Assembly: GCF_902167145.1 (NCBI RefSeq)
Contig: NC_050098.1
Coordinates: 109,716,207 to 109,780,206, forward strand
Length of the DNA: 64,000 bases
Source of the DNA: Zea mays
Lineage: Eukaryota; Streptophyta; Magnoliopsida; Poales; Poaceae
Reading direction: 5' to 3'
A program made the position numbers and the translations under genes. Under the pieces are notes generated by a model. It had not been told where the DNA came from and did no database searches. It was given only the letters and a program-made list of their open reading frames with translations. Each line of letters opens with the position of its first letter. Position 1 is the stretch's first letter. This document shows, piece after piece, positions 21,615-33,234 of this stretch.

Positions 21615-23144
21615 TGTGGCAGAACCGCCCAAATTATTCCAGCTTAAGTGCCCAAGTCACGCCTTAGAGGTCGCAACACACTTAAAACGAAATAATCCGT
21701 CAGTCCCTCAGATCTAGTCTGATAAAGCCACTCATCCAAGATCAAATACCACTAACTCACTCAATGGTGAGTCACAAAGGAAATACAATAAAACAGGAAA
21801 CCTCAAATTAAAGTACTAGAGTTATTACATAAATCAGAGTTTTCCAAGTAAACTGAAACAAGTTCATAATTTAAATTGCAACGGATAGTCGATAACATCG
21901 AATGATGAGGAATCGGGCAAGGCCTAGCCCACTACTCCTGCTCCTCTCCTGCTGGAGCAGCATCCCACTCGACCGTCCAACCCGGTGGCAGGGTGGTAGG
22001 CCAAGTCACACCATCAACCATATCCTGAAGTGTACCTGCAAAAATTGTGCCACAAGCAAGGCTGAGTATACTAATACTCAGCTAGACTTACCCGGTGTGA
22101 GGAATCTACTCCTCTACCTTTAGACCATGCAACTGTTTGGCTGAGGGGTTTGGTTTGCCAAAAGCACTAGCTGAGTCTAAAAATAAATTTTAGCTTTTCC
22201 AATTCTAGTATCATTAATATTAGCTAAGTTTGCTCCTTCTAAGCATACATGGTAGCAATCATTTAGTACAATCAACATGTTTTCTCATGTAAAACCTCAT
22301 TTCACTTCTTACTCGATGCAGTACAAGGGGTCAAGCAGTCTCATTAGCTGCGAGAAGCAGACGATTCGAATCGAGTTTTTAAACCTTGCAAGGTAAACCT
22401 AAACACACGACATGTAGGGGCACTCCGTCCCCACACATATCAACCGTCCCCATCGATTCCCCGTTCGCGGCCAGGGCTCACCGCCTTGGCATATAATGCT
22501 CCACTGACCCCAGCTGCCGTCGTGCAGTGACCGCACTTGTACCCACCATAGCTAGCATGGGAGACCCAGTCTCAGGACAAGTGAGGAGGAAAGTCTGCGC
22601 CCAGCTTCACTCAGGTACTAGGTTTACCGGTTACCATATTTCCCGACATGTGTTTAGTACGTTCAAACGCTTGACTCAGGTATCCACACATTAATCCTTA
22701 GTTCCTTTTTCCCGTCTCATGGACAAGGCATCCACCCTGGATCCAAGTCCATAGACCATCATAGATCCCGTTATCAAGATGAATACAATCAACTCCTGAC
22801 CTTGCGCGAGTGCTAGAAAAATCACCCGACTTCTACCGAGATCGTAATTAGCAAAGCAGCTACTCGACCTAGCATACTAGTATCCATCTCAAAAAGCAAT
22901 CCTGAGTTAATGCAACTAAGGGTTTCAAGCAACTCCTACACTTAAGTGCACATTACAAGCCTACAAACATTAAGTGTAGTAAAGTAGCATATATAAACTG
23001 GTTATGCATAAGACCGGGGCTTGCCTTCAAATGCTGGGGCTGCTGGGAGATCCTTGGTGGCAGGCTCGGGAGCTGGCTCCTGGTCTTCCTCATGGACAAC
23101 TCCTTGCTCGGGAATGAGCACGTACTCTCCGTCAGCAAGGTTGC
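21615..23144 (-). repeat. 5' LTR of E2 (inner 1.53 kb, cut by E7)
   Basis: The left end tgtggcagaacc is identical in type to both E4 LTRs. It matches E4 up to 23144, where sequence beginning tgtcacaccc takes over. In the E2 3' LTR the same place continues gcaatctaatg, which shows the break is an insertion. The likely duplicated target is gttgc (23140-23144). Confidence 0.85.
21932..22035 (-). pseudogene. Exon C of spliced leader reading frame (E2)
   Basis: A strong acceptor (TTTTTGCAG) is followed by a frame reading TLQDMVDGVTWPTTLPPGW and ending in TAG. It joins in phase to exon B (23025 upward) across a predicted 989 bp GC-AG intron (22036-23024). Exon B of this copy is cut by E7 at 23144, so the gene is broken here. 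Confidence 0.35.
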
Positions 23145-23263
23145 TGTCACACCCAGATTTAAGGGACAAAGTCGGGTGCATCTCATAAATGCGCCAGAGA
23201 AGACAACACATATAATAACAGAGTGCATAGAGATAAATATCATAAATGTAACTTATTACATAG
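23145..23263. mobile_element. E7: edge of another LTR element, interrupted by E3
   Basis: This is 119 bp starting TGTCACACCC, with no similarity to E2 or E4 at this place. The ends suggest the start of an LTR reading plus. The rest would lie beyond the right edge of the window, after E3. Family and orientation are uncertain. Confidence 0.5.
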
Positions 23264-23553
23264 TGTCGGCGTTTCGAACCCGGGGGGTCCCTGGGCCGAC
23301 GAGTAAATTGTCGCCGTGTGCCCCAGCCTAGATGGGTCGGCGCGAGACGGAGCGCGAAGGGGGGAAGAAGCCGGAGGGAGACATGCGTGAGAGGTGAAAT
23401 CCCGCTGCCTTCGTGTTTGTCCCGCGCCCCGGTCGGGTGCGCTTGTAGTAGGGGGTTACAAGCGTCCACGCGGGAGGGAGCGAGCGGCCTTGCGCGAGCG
23501 CCGTCCCGTCCTTCCCCGCGCGGCCAACCCTCTGTAAGAGGGCCCTGGATCTT

Positions 23554-23563
23554 CCTTTTATAG
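23554..23563 (-). promoter_or_regulatory. TATA box of E3 LTR
   Basis: The minus strand reads CTATAAAAGG about 290 bp from the LTR's distal end. It is the only clear TATA box I see in this GC-rich LTR. Confidence 0.5.
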
Positions 23564-23929
23564 GCATAAGGAAAGGATCCAGGTGTACAATGGGGAGTGT
23601 AGCAGTGTGCTAACGTGTCTAGCGGAGGAGAGCTAGCTCCCTAAGTACATGCCATCGTGGCAGCCGGAGAGGTTTTGGCGCCCGGTTCGTGTGGTGTCGT
23701 GGCCGTCGGAGGAGCGCTGGAGCCTGGCGGAAGGACAGCTGTCGGGGCTGTCGGGTCCTCGCTGACGTCCTCTTGCTTCCGTAAGGGGGCTGAGAGCCGC
23801 CGTCGTCATAGAGCATGCGGGGCGCCATCATTACTTGTTTGGCGGAGCGAGCCAGATGGGACGCCGATCTTGTTCCCCGTAGCCTGAGTCAGCTTGGGGT
23901 AGGGTAATGATGGCGCCTCCTGTGACGTG

Positions 23930-24490
23930 GTCGACCCGAGCCCTAGGTTGGGCGAGGTGGAGGCTCCTCCGAGGTCGAGGTCGAGTCTGTCTTCTGAGGC
24001 CGAGGTCGAGTCCGAGCCCCTGGGTCGGGCGAGGAGGAGACCGTCGGCTGAGGCCAGGGCTGAATCCGAGCCCTGGGGTCGGGCAAAGCGGAGTTCGTCG
24101 TCTTCCGGGGCTGAGCCCGAGTCCGAGCCCCTAGGTCAGGCGAGGCGGAGACCGTCGGCTGAGGCCAGGGCTGAGTCCGAGCCCTGGGGTCGGGCGAAGC
24201 GGAGTTCGTCGTCTTTCGGGGCTGAGCCCGAGTCCGAGCCCTAGGGTCGGGCGATGCGGAGTTCGTCGTCTTCTGGGGCTGAGCCCAAGTCCGAGCCCAG
24301 GGGTCGGGCAAAGCGGAGTTCATTGTCTTCCGGGGCTGAGCCCGAGTCCGAGCCCTGGGGTCGGGCGAAGCGGAGTTCGTCGTCTTCCGGGGCTGAGCCA
24401 GAGTCCGAGCCCTGGGGTCGGGCGAAGCGGAGTTCGTCGTCTTTCGGGGCTGAGCCCGAGTCCGAGCCCTGGGGTCGGGCGAAGCGGAGT
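23930..24490. repeat. 57 bp (and 54 bp) tandem repeat array in E3 LTR
   Basis: The start gggtcggg recurs at 24187, 24244, 24301, 24358, 24415 and 24472, an exact 57 bp spacing. Upstream units are 54-57 bp variants containing accgtcggctgaggcc. Because 57 is a multiple of three, each unit reads as the same 19 residues (GRAKRSSSSSGAEPESEPW). That keeps frames open on both strands. Confidence 0.9.
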
Positions 24491-24988
24491 TTCCTATGGC
24501 GCCTGAGGCCGGACTTGGCTGCTGTCAGCCTCACTCTGTCTAGTGGCACGGCAGTCGGAGCGGCACAAGCGGCGCTGTCCTCTTGTGAGGCCTGTCAGTG
24601 GAGCGGCGAAGTGACTACGGTCACTTCGGCTCTGTCGACTGGAGGGCGTGCGTCAGGATAAAGGTGTCAGGCCACCTTTGCATTAAATGCCCCTGCGATT
24701 TGGTCGGTTGGCGTGGCGACTTGGCCAAGGTTGCTTCTTGGTGAAGACTGGGCCTCGGGCGAGCCGGAGGTGTGTCCGTTGCCGTAGGGGTCCTCGGGGG
24801 AGACTTAAATCCTCCGGGGTCGGCTGCCCTTGCCTGAGGCTGGGCTCGGGCGAGGCGTGATCGCGTCCCTCGAATGGACCGATCCTTGACTCAATCGCCC
24901 CCATCAGGCCTTTGCAGCTTTGTGCTGATGGGGGTTACTAGCTGAGATTTAGGAGTCTTGAGGGTACCCCTAATTATGGTCCCTGACA

Positions 24989-25002
24989 GTAGCCCCCGAG
25001 CC
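24989..25002 (-). promoter_or_regulatory. Polypurine tract of E3
   Basis: The minus strand reads GGCTCGGGGGCTAC, directly before the LTR start TGTCAGGG. A near copy lies at 25115-25130 and a partial one at about 25305. Confidence 0.7.
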
Positions 25003-26275
25003 TCGAAGGGAGTGTTAATACTCGCTTGGAGGCTTTTGTCGCACTTTTTTGCAAGGGGACCCACCCTTCTCGGTTGCATCTTATTCCGGTGGGTGCGCGC
25101 GAGCGCACCCACCGGGTGTAGCCCCCGAGGCCTCGAAGGAGTGGTTTGACTCCTTCGAGGTCTTAATGCATTTCGCAATGTTTCGGTCGGTCTGGTTGTT
25201 CCCTTATGCGAGCTGGCCGTAGCCCGGGTGCACGGTCGGGTCCCAAGTTCTCGGGCTGGTATGTTGATGCTGTCAACGGTTTGGCTGGAGCCGGGTTTGC
25301 GAGAGCAGCCCCCGAGCCTCTGCACAGGGCGAGAGGACGGTCAAGGACAGACTCGACTTTTTTACATACGCCCCTGCGTCGCCTTTTCTCAAGGAGGAGG
25401 GGGGAAAAGCGCCATGTTGCCCTTGGAGGGTGCCAAACATGGTGTTTCCAGTGAGCTGCTGACGGGTAATCCGAGTGGACGCCCGTGCCCCATTTGTTAG
25501 GGGTCGGCTAGAGGCCCGGAGGCGCGCTCCAAAAGTACCTGCGGGTGATCTGCTAGACCCGGTCCCCTTTTGACGGGGTCCAAGGGCTCGATGCCTCCCT
25601 CTGATGGGATTCCGTTACAAGATCGTTCCCGCTGGTCTCGGAAATGTCCTAGGGTACCTCGGGAGCATAGCCCGAGCCTTGGTTATGTATCGAACGTACC
25701 CAGGGTCATCCCTCGCTCTGTGTCTGAGGCAGCTATGAACCCTTCGTGGGCCAGCCTACGAACCCCTGATCAGTAGTGGGCACGGAGCCCGAGTGGCCTG
25801 AGGTGGCCGTTGAACCCTTCCGATGGGCCGGCCCTCGAACCTCTGACCAGTAGTGGGTGCGGAGCCCGAGTGCTCTGAGGTGGCTGTTGAACCCCTCCGA
25901 GGGGCCAGCCTTCGAACCTCTGATCAGTAGGGGGGCTCGGGGCCCGTTTCCTTCGCGGAGAAGGATCCCTTTCGGGGTATCCCCTTTTCCCGGTCCCTGT
26001 TGTAAGAGAGAGAAAGAGGAAAAGGGAAAAAAATACGAAACCAAGATGACGTGGGGCACCTTTTTTGACGCGGTCATGATGGCGAAGGCGAAGCGTTGCT
26101 CGCTTCTCCTACCAAGGGTGCCGCCTGTCCCACCGCGGAGTTAATGCGACGGGGCGAGTGGTTCGCGGGGCAGCCGTTGCGCGTGCGCGAGCCGTTCGAG
26201 GAACGGCCGTTTCGCTTTGAGTTTTGAATCTCGCAGCGGGTTCGGGCGACGCGTTGAACGGGTCTCGCCGGGGTC
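25003..26275. other. Spacer between E3 3' LTR and antisense gene
   Basis: There is no convincing gene. It holds copies of the tract gtagcccccgag, a short palindrome at about 25090-25104 (ggtgcgcgcgagcgcacc), and a 77 bp tandem repeat at 25755-25935. It likely acts as the upstream region of the antisense gene. Confidence 0.5.
25755..25935. repeat. 77 bp tandem repeat in E3 spacer
   Basis: The motif gaaccYctgaYcagtag starts at 25760, 25837 and 25914, giving a spacing of 77 bp. Between copies the sequence reads ggagcccgagtg, with ctgaggtgg and gttgaaccc. Confidence 0.75.
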
Positions 26276-26284
26276 TTTATATAC
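26276..26284 (+). promoter_or_regulatory. TATA box of the E3 antisense gene
   Basis: The plus strand reads TTTATATAC, 135 bp before the ATG at 26419. Upstream sequence is CpG-rich. The spacing resembles that of the antisense gene in E0. Confidence 0.5.
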
Positions 26285-26418
26285 TCGGGGGAGAGTCCGG
26301 TGACGGTTCTTTGCTGTGCTACTCGCCTCCTTCTTAGGTTTTTGCGACCTGGGGGATTAGCCAGAGAAAAGGAATCCGCCCACCCCGTCCTTTCTGCCGC
26401 CACTTCCTCTGCTTGGTG

Positions 26419-28927
26419 ATGGCCAACCGGGTGACCATTATTCCGCCGCGCGACCCATGGCCTTTCTCCACAGTCACGGCAGATGACCTGGAGGACTTCG
26501 TTGCTGAGGGTTTACTCCGCCCTCTCTCTGATGAGAGGCAGCCGGAGTGGATCCCCCCCGAGCGGAGCCGCCCCGTCCCCGCCGTCGGGGTACGTCGTGA
26601 GCTTCGTCTCCTTCCACGAGCGGGGATTCGGAGTGCCGGCGAGCCGCTTCATGCGGGCGATTCTGCATAACTACGGGGTGGAGCTGCACAACCTCAGCCC
26701 CAACTCCATCTCGCAAGCCGCCATCTTCGCAGCGGTTTGCGAAGGATACTTGGGGATCGACCCCCACTGGGACCTGTGGACTCATTTCTTCTCCGCGGAG
26801 CTTTTTGCTTCGCCGACGGGAGAGAGAAGGGTCCGCGCGGCAGTGTGGGCCGGCGGCTGCATCCTCCAGCTGAGGCAGTCGCGGGCGTCGTAGTATATTC
26901 CCGCCGTTCTTGCGTCCTCGAATAAAGGGTGGCAGCGCTGGTGGTTCTACCTCCGGAATGACGACGGGAGGCTCCCGTCGTTTTCTCAGCGAGTGGTTAC
27001 CGTCGCCGCCGATGCTTGGCGCTACGGGACCCCGCACGACAGATAGAAGAATCTCGAGCCCCTTCTCAAGGCCCTGGAGGTGTTGCGGAAAGGAGGGCTC
27101 ACCGCTGTGGGAGTGATTGCCGCCATTCATCGCCGGAGGGTGCTTCCCTTGGCGGAGCGGCGGTTGCCGCTTTGGGAGATGACGCCAGAGGCTGACTTGG
27201 AGGGCTCGCGGATGTCCTCGGATCCCCTTCCCGTCGACGTTCTCCACGGGCGGGTGGCCGTCGCGTTGGGAAAACCGGACGCCAGCGCCCTCTCTCAGCC
27301 CTTAATGCGTCCCGACCGCGGGTGTGTGTCCCTGGTGAGTGTCCGCTCCTTCTTTCTCCTTGCAACGGATTGCCCTTGGTCCTTACGGCCGAGACTTTTC
27401 ATCTGTCTCCAGGAGGTAGGGTGTCACAAGCCTTCCCTGCCACGGGTCCCGGAGGACGCGGTGGACCGAGCAGCACGGCGGGTTGCCATGGAGGAGAAGA
27501 AGAAGAAAAAGGACGCGAAGAAGGCTCGGGCCCACGAGCGGAAGCGGGCCCGAGATGCCTTGGAAAAGCTCCATCGTCGGCAGGAGAGGGATGGACTCCC
27601 GAGGGAGCCGTCGCCGGAAACGCCTGACGATGACGATGATGATGAAGACGATGGCGAGGATGACGACATGGCTGCCTGCCTTGGCCTCAGCCCGGGTTTG
27701 AGGCTAGGCCAGGAGTCGTCAAGCCAGCCCCCGTGCGGGCTGGCGCCGTCAGTTCTCGGGGTCGGGACGCCGAGGTCCCGGCCCGAAGAGCGGGGGCAGA
27801 CCGAGGGGGTACTCGACCCCTCGGCTGGGGGAGTTGAGGTGACCCCGGGGAGTCAGGCCGAGGTGCCTGTTCCCCGAAAACCGTCGCCCATGCCGGCAGC
27901 GCAGGGGAGCGACCCTTAGGTCGCCGTGGCAGCGCCTGGGCAGTCCGTCTTCCGGGCGTCCAAGGTGCCCAAGGCGAGGATGGTACCGAAGCTGGCGGTG
28001 AGGCGGATCTCAGCGGTACCTTCGGGGGTCGAGATCCGAGAGACCTCCCCATAGGCACAGTTGATCATGGCCCGGAGCGGGTAAGTACCTTAGAACGTCT
28101 TCGTCCTGGCTCCTCATTTGTATGTCCCGACCGTGACTTTCCTTTCTTCCTCAGCAAGCGGAGCCATGGCCTGACCGATCTGGCTCCCCGGAAAGTCCTC
28201 AAGACGGCGTCGGCTTCCACAGACGGTGCCGTGCCGGGCCTCGCCGTTCAGCTGACCTTCTCGCAAGACGCCCCACAGCGGGGGGCTCAGGCGGCAACAG
28301 TTGCCGTGGAGCGAGTTCCCGAGGCTGGCTCTTCTGTCGAGGTGGCCGTCGCGCTGGGGGAGGCGGCTGGCGCGGACGTGGCCTCGGGCCCACCAGACAT
28401 GCCACCGGCGCTAGCGCCAGCTGCTGCCGAAGCCGCCGCCGTCCTGGTCGTGGAGCAACCTGTCGCCGCCGACACTGAGATGGCCGAGGCGTCGCCTCTT
28501 GGTGCCTCGGAGGAGGGGGTGTGGAAACGCGACCCGTCCCACCGAGCGGCAGCCTTGTCCCTACGCGACGGAGCTCCGAGGGGCGGCGCCAGTTGCTCCG
28601 GTTCCGGACCTGTGAGGCTTCGGATCCCTTCTTCGTTCTTGACGATGAGCGGGAGGAGCGGTCTTGGGACGAGCTCCGCGAGTGCGCCGAGGCAACAGTG
28701 GGGTCGCTCCGGTCATCCTTGGAGGTCTTTTGCAGGGACGTCCCCAAGATCCTCCAGGTAATGATTTCAGGCATACCCCTCTTTTTTTGTGATCAAGGCG
28801 TCCTTTGTGATGCCCCGCTTCCTTCCCTCAGGATCTAACGGATCTGAGCGCCGCCAAGTCATCGTTCATCCGCCGCGAGGTCGATGTCTGGGGCTCGCTG
28901 CGATCCCTGAGGACCTCGCTTGCCAGG
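26419..28927 (+). pseudogene. E3 antisense gene, 5' part (putative gypsy-type transposon domain)
   Basis: The gene starts MANRVTIIPPRDPWPF at 26419. A C7 run at 26553-26559 shifts the frame. The next frame has the domain that Pfam calls a putative gypsy-type transposon (PF04195): HERGFGVPASRFMRAILHNY, LGIDPHWDLW, GWQRWWFYLRND. In-frame TAG codons follow near 26891, 27046, 27917 and 28050. Short GT-AG introns fit at 27335-27412 (78 bp), 28081-28154 (74 bp) and 28758-28831 (74 bp). The later exons encode a Lys/Glu-rich stretch, an acidic run (DDDDDDEDDGEDDD) and Ala/Pro-rich sequence. E5 cuts the coding sequence after 28927. It resumes at 36464 in the same phase. Function is unknown. Confidence 0.7.
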
Positions 28928-31900
28928 TGTAACACCCACTTTGTAAGAAAATCGAAAAGGAGAAAATTATATCCCTTTTGTATGCATGAGTGTGTCATTT
29001 CTATCTATCATTTTCATGTGAACACATTACTTACACAAATAAACCATTAACAAGAGACACCCAAATAAATTGTGCATCATGCTGGGTTTTACTTGATTGC
29101 GCATATGTGGACAATAAAAATAAAGGTGTCATTCACAAGATACTAATGAATACATAGAATTTAACTCCTACATTTGAAAACAAAACTCTAAGGTAAAGAA
29201 GAGGAAAAGAAAATCTTAATTTAAAATGTGCAAGAAAAATTTTATATGTAGATATCTCTAGCCTTACTAGGGTCTTGGAATTAAACTTAAATTTAGGAAT
29301 GAATCACCAACCAAATTTGGGTTTGAACTTGAATTCCAAAAAATGTGAGAAAAAGGAACCAGGAAAAGAAAGAAAAAAGGGAAAGAAAATGGGAAAATGG
29401 CACATGGGCCCAAACTACCTGAACTCGGCCCAGTTCGTCCCATCTCGCGCGCACGCCTGGGTTCCTGTCTCACTGACGGGCCGGGCCTACCCGTCAATAC
29501 CTCTTGCACCCGCTTTCGTCACTCCGTCCGTGACTGGTGGGACCAGGCCGTCGGGTCAATCGGTCTCACGCCAACAGAATTCGCGCAGCGACCTCCGAAA
29601 TCTCCGGTGAACTCGCCCCTGCCCTGGTTTCTCGCTGATTCGAGCCGTTAGCCTATAAGACCTGACCCCCCACGAACCTCTGTACCCATAGCCCCCTTTA
29701 ATCTAGCGAATCGCGGCAAGAACAGGTGGCTTAGGCTTGAACTGCGGCTAGGAATCGCCCGCCAGCGCCATTATCATCTTCGCCAAAGTTCCAGGCGCAC
29801 GAGTCGTGTTCGGGAGCTTTGCGGGTTGTCTGGTGAAGGTTTCGTGGCCGTCCAGGGAGGTGGCGACCGCGGTGGTGTCCGGAATTCGTCGCCAGATTTC
29901 GGGTTCCGCTGTGCGCCGTGGGTGGCCGGTTCACTTCTGCGAATCCAGGTGTGAAGCATCCTGCGCGATCCCATACTGTTACCGCTTCGTGCTACTGCTT
30001 TTGGATTAAATTTTAGGACCGGTAATCGGGTCGGTGCGATCGCCGGTCATGGCGCACCACCGTGGGAGCTTCGCTCCGCCACCGGTGTCCGCCCAGTTGG
30101 GGCGGAGATCGTGCGCCGTCGGATCGGTGCGGACGGCTGTGATTAATCAGCGCATACCGGTTCGCCTGTTTCGATCCGGTCCGTTCATTTCTGATCTGGC
30201 GCCTAGAGTTCATTGAGGGAAACATAAAATCTGGACGGTTGAACTAGGATCTAACGGCTAGGATGGCTTACCGTTTCGCGGGAGCTCAGGCCTAATCTGG
30301 GTCGTCGGCTTTATAACCGACGGCAGAGACTCTCCCGTACCCCTTCAACTAGCGCAATTGCCAAAGAACCCCTAAGTAAATTGGAATTCAACCCGCTGTC
30401 CATCTTGTCTGTTCACCGTGTCTTGGGATTTTACCCCGTGACCCCCTGACTTTCCTGGAAAATGTGGCCCAGTCCAGTGCAGTTTGAAATTGAATAAATA
30501 AATTGGAAAATGGATTTCTAATGTGAAAATAATTACTAGAACTTCAATAATTCATAGTAAATTCATTTTAACTCCAAATTGAGTCATTCCAGTTGCAATA
30601 ATTTTGTATTAATATTGTTTATCACCTAGTACCTTTGTTTAACCATGAAACTTGAATTAAAATTGTTCATAAGGATTAATCTATTCTGAGCACTAAATAA
30701 TTTTGGAAATTCATAACTTAATAACCGTAACTCCGAATTTAGCGGTTCTCGAACCCACGATCTCGTAGTGACGCATAGATTACTATTATGCAGTGTGTGC
30801 TTATGTCTGATGTGATGTTAATTTTGCCTATACCATGTTTCGTTTGTATTGCTACGACTAGTAGTGAGGACACGTGTCATCTGAAGAGCAAGTTGGTACC
30901 TGGAATCTCAAGTGTCAGGCAAGTTGTGCCCTTGATCACTTCTTTTTACCCAGCCATGTTCTGATTAATCATAATGATCTGCATAGGTTAATTTTGATGG
31001 GACCCAATAGGTTACCCTAGTTTGTCTATCTTTATACCTTGTTTACCACTGAACTTTTGGGTAGTACTTGCTAGTGCTTTATGTGGTTTTGGGTATGAAG
31101 ATACATTATTCATGATCACACTTTTATTATCTGTTTATTATTATTGTTCATGATAAGATCATTATGGTAATTGGAACATGGAGAACCACCCGGGAAAACA
31201 GTGCTACCACAAGGGTTTAATGGGACGCCCTTGGCCGATTAATTAGGAAAGCTAGTGGAATACTACCTTACCCGAAAGGGGCAAGGGCAGTAGGGGAGTG
31301 GTTAGTGTAGGGAGGCCCTCGGGAGGATTTTGCTGCGATGGCGGTCCTGCAAGGGATTCCTGCATTGGAGCTTCCTATAAACTATAGCGGGTTTTCTGAA
31401 GCTAGTGGAACTTTGTAAAGGCCTCGTAGTGTTACCCTGCCTCGCCTCCTCGGTAGAGGTGTATGGGAAGTCGCGATCCCTTGGCAGATGGGTAACATGA
31501 CTTGTGGGTAAAGATGCGCAACCTCTGCAGAGTGTAAAACTGGTATACTAGCCGTGCTCACGGTCATGAGCAGCTCGGACACTCACATGATTAAATTATG
31601 GAACTTAAACTCAATTTGTCATATGCATTGCATCGCAGGTGAGGTTGTTACTTTTGTTCTACTACTTAATTGGGCTGGTATTTACTTATACTTAGTAATT
31701 GCTAATAAAATTTTGACCAACTTTAAAAGCAATGCTCAGCTCTAACCATCCTCTTTGGTAAGCCTTACACTTCACGTGAGCTCCCACCTTTGGCGAGTTC
31801 ATGCACATTATTCCCCACAACTTGTTGAGCGATGAACGTATGTGAGCTCACTCTTGCTGTCTCACACCCCCCCACAGGTCAAGAACAGGTACCACAGGAT

Positions 31901-32154
31901 GAGGCGCGTGGAGGATGCTGTGGCGAGTTCGTGAGAGGTCTAGGCCGTCGTCTCCCAGTCAACTTTGGGTTGCTGGACCGTTGTCTCCTTATGATGTAAT
32001 TATTTATTTATTTTGTACAAAACTCCGATTATATAGTAAAGATGTGACATTCGATCCTGTGCCATGATTCATCATATGTGTGAGACTTGGTCCCAGCACA
32101 CCTGGTGATTATGTTTATGCCCGGGCTTTGGACCCCTAAAACCCGGGTGTTACA
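28928..32154 (+). repeat. 5' LTR of E5 (3227 bp)
   Basis: It has TG...CA ends and is near-identical to 33235-36458. TATA-like sites read plus at 29653-29658 (CTATAAG region) and 30310-30316 (TTTATAA, followed by a C-rich start region). Frames inside it recur unchanged in the other LTR and look incidental. Confidence 0.9.
30310..30316 (+). promoter_or_regulatory. TATA-like site in E5 LTR
   Basis: It reads GGCTTTATAACC and is followed after about 30 bp by ctctcccgtaccccttc, a plausible start region. A second candidate is at 29653. The copy in the 3' LTR lies at about 34617. Confidence 0.35.
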
Positions 32155-32158
32155 GAAG

Positions 32159-32170
32159 TGGTATCAGAGG
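32159..32170 (+). promoter_or_regulatory. Primer binding site of E5
   Basis: TGGTATCAGAGG lies four bases after the 5' LTR end and is complementary to the tRNA-Met 3' end except at the last base. Confidence 0.8.
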
Positions 32171-32582
32171 AATGTTGACTGTAGGACGAAACCTAGATAG
32201 AACTGGACAACCATTGTCTACTTACCTTTGCTACTCTGATTCTATCTAAACTTCTCTTAATCTTTTCTCATCTATTTCCGCTTACTCTGATTACTCTTAC
32301 CTTTTCACTCTTAAGATAAAAGAGGATTTCACACTTTGAAATCTTGTACCTAAAGTGACCTTTAATACTAGGAGACCTACTCTTAGGAACAAAATGAAAA
32401 CTATTTTTGTAAATATTTGTATGCTTGAATGTTTGTTCTTGTGATACATGTCTGATTTGGATCCTTGATTGGCTGAGATGAGTTGTGGAGTAATGTTCAC
32501 AAATGCATCTGCATATACACCTAGGCATAACGGAGAATATTTATAAAATAACTAGACAACACAGATTATTTCCCATTAAATT

Positions 32583-32690
32583 ATATCTTATCTTAATAGA
32601 TCCATCTTATCTTAAAAGATTTTCTCTTATCTTAATAGATTCATCTCATCTTAAAAGATTCTATCCTATCTTATCTTGTCATATCCTAAC
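32583..32690. repeat. TCTTATCTTAA-AGAT tandem motif in E5
   Basis: The units tcttatcttaatagat, tcttatcttaaaagat and variants repeat about every 24-26 bp, four to five times. No function is evident. Confidence 0.65.
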
Positions 32691-33216
32691 TACTTTGCTT
32701 ATCTCGTACTAAGTGTAACAACCACGATCTATTCTAAAATAAGTAGATCTTAACTAGTCTAATCTAGTTATATCCAATCTGTCTATCCCCACCTAACATC
32801 AAACAAGATTTTGACATACATCATGTAGTCTATCTCATCCATATCTATCTTAACCATATTCCCCAACCCCGATGATATACACTAACCTCGAATCAATGAG
32901 ACCAAGACTGGAGAAGAGAAGATCGACCTCGACAAGGAAGGATAAAACAGTCAAAGTGAATCTCGAGATGAATCAAGACTTAAACATTTCGAACGAAGTC
33001 TTTTCCTTGTCATAATCTTTCTTACCTTAACCTGTCCAGCCTATATCCTACATAATAAGTAGCGGGATACCTAGCTCTTCTAATCACCCACTATTGACTA
33101 AAGAAAAACAAAAAAAATGAGACTCTGGATTTTGAACCAATTATAGACTAAGAGCTAAGATTACAAGCCAATCCTTCTATATCCCTTTTTCTATTAATCT
33201 CGGGGACGAGATTATT

Positions 33217-33234
33217 TTTAAGGGGGGTAGGATT
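33217..33234 (+). promoter_or_regulatory. Polypurine tract of E5
   Basis: tttaaggggggtaggatt lies directly before the 3' LTR start at 33235. It closely resembles the tracts of E2 and E4. Confidence 0.75.

Larger units (their letters stand above)
8325..23144 (-). mobile_element. E2: decayed Tekay/Del-type chromovirus (Ty3), visible part
   Basis: On the minus strand the order is 5' LTR (21615-23144, cut by E7), primer site (21601-21612), orf0 (20358-21226), gag-pol with chromodomain (15686-20101), polypurine tract (15431-15446) and 3' LTR (12341-15430 plus 8325-8824, cut by the LINE and by E1). It is homologous to E4 throughout but has many more frameshifts and stops. The chromodomain after integrase, tRNA-Met primer, long LTR and orf0 place it in the Del/Tekay group. 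The outer part of each LTR lies outside the window, beyond E1 and E7. Confidence 0.85.
23264..24988 (-). repeat. 3' LTR of E3 (1725 bp)
   Basis: On the minus strand it starts TGTCAGGGACC at 24988 and ends CGCCGACA at 23264. A TATA box (CTATAAAAGG) lies at 23554-23563. The middle is a GC-rich tandem array. Long frames on both strands in this region come from the array and are not genes. Confidence 0.85.
32155..33234 (+). other. Non-coding internal region of E5
   Basis: This is 1080 bp of A+T-rich sequence between primer site and polypurine tract. The longest frames are under 90 codons and show no gag or pol motif. It holds a tandem motif at 32583-32690. It probably carries only packaging and reverse-transcription signals. 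Confidence 0.8.

Noticed and set aside
23927..24661. Long Ser/Glu/Pro-rich reading frames on both strands
   Set aside because: They follow from the 57 bp tandem repeat, whose period is divisible by three. They have no start context and no domain.
27080..27919. A continuous 279-codon gene
   Set aside because: It reads through a 78 bp stretch with GT-AG borders that fits an intron and is only part of the antisense gene of E3.
32159..32170. tRNA-like sequence
   Set aside because: It is only the 12-base primer site complementary to the tRNA-Met end; no cloverleaf can be drawn.
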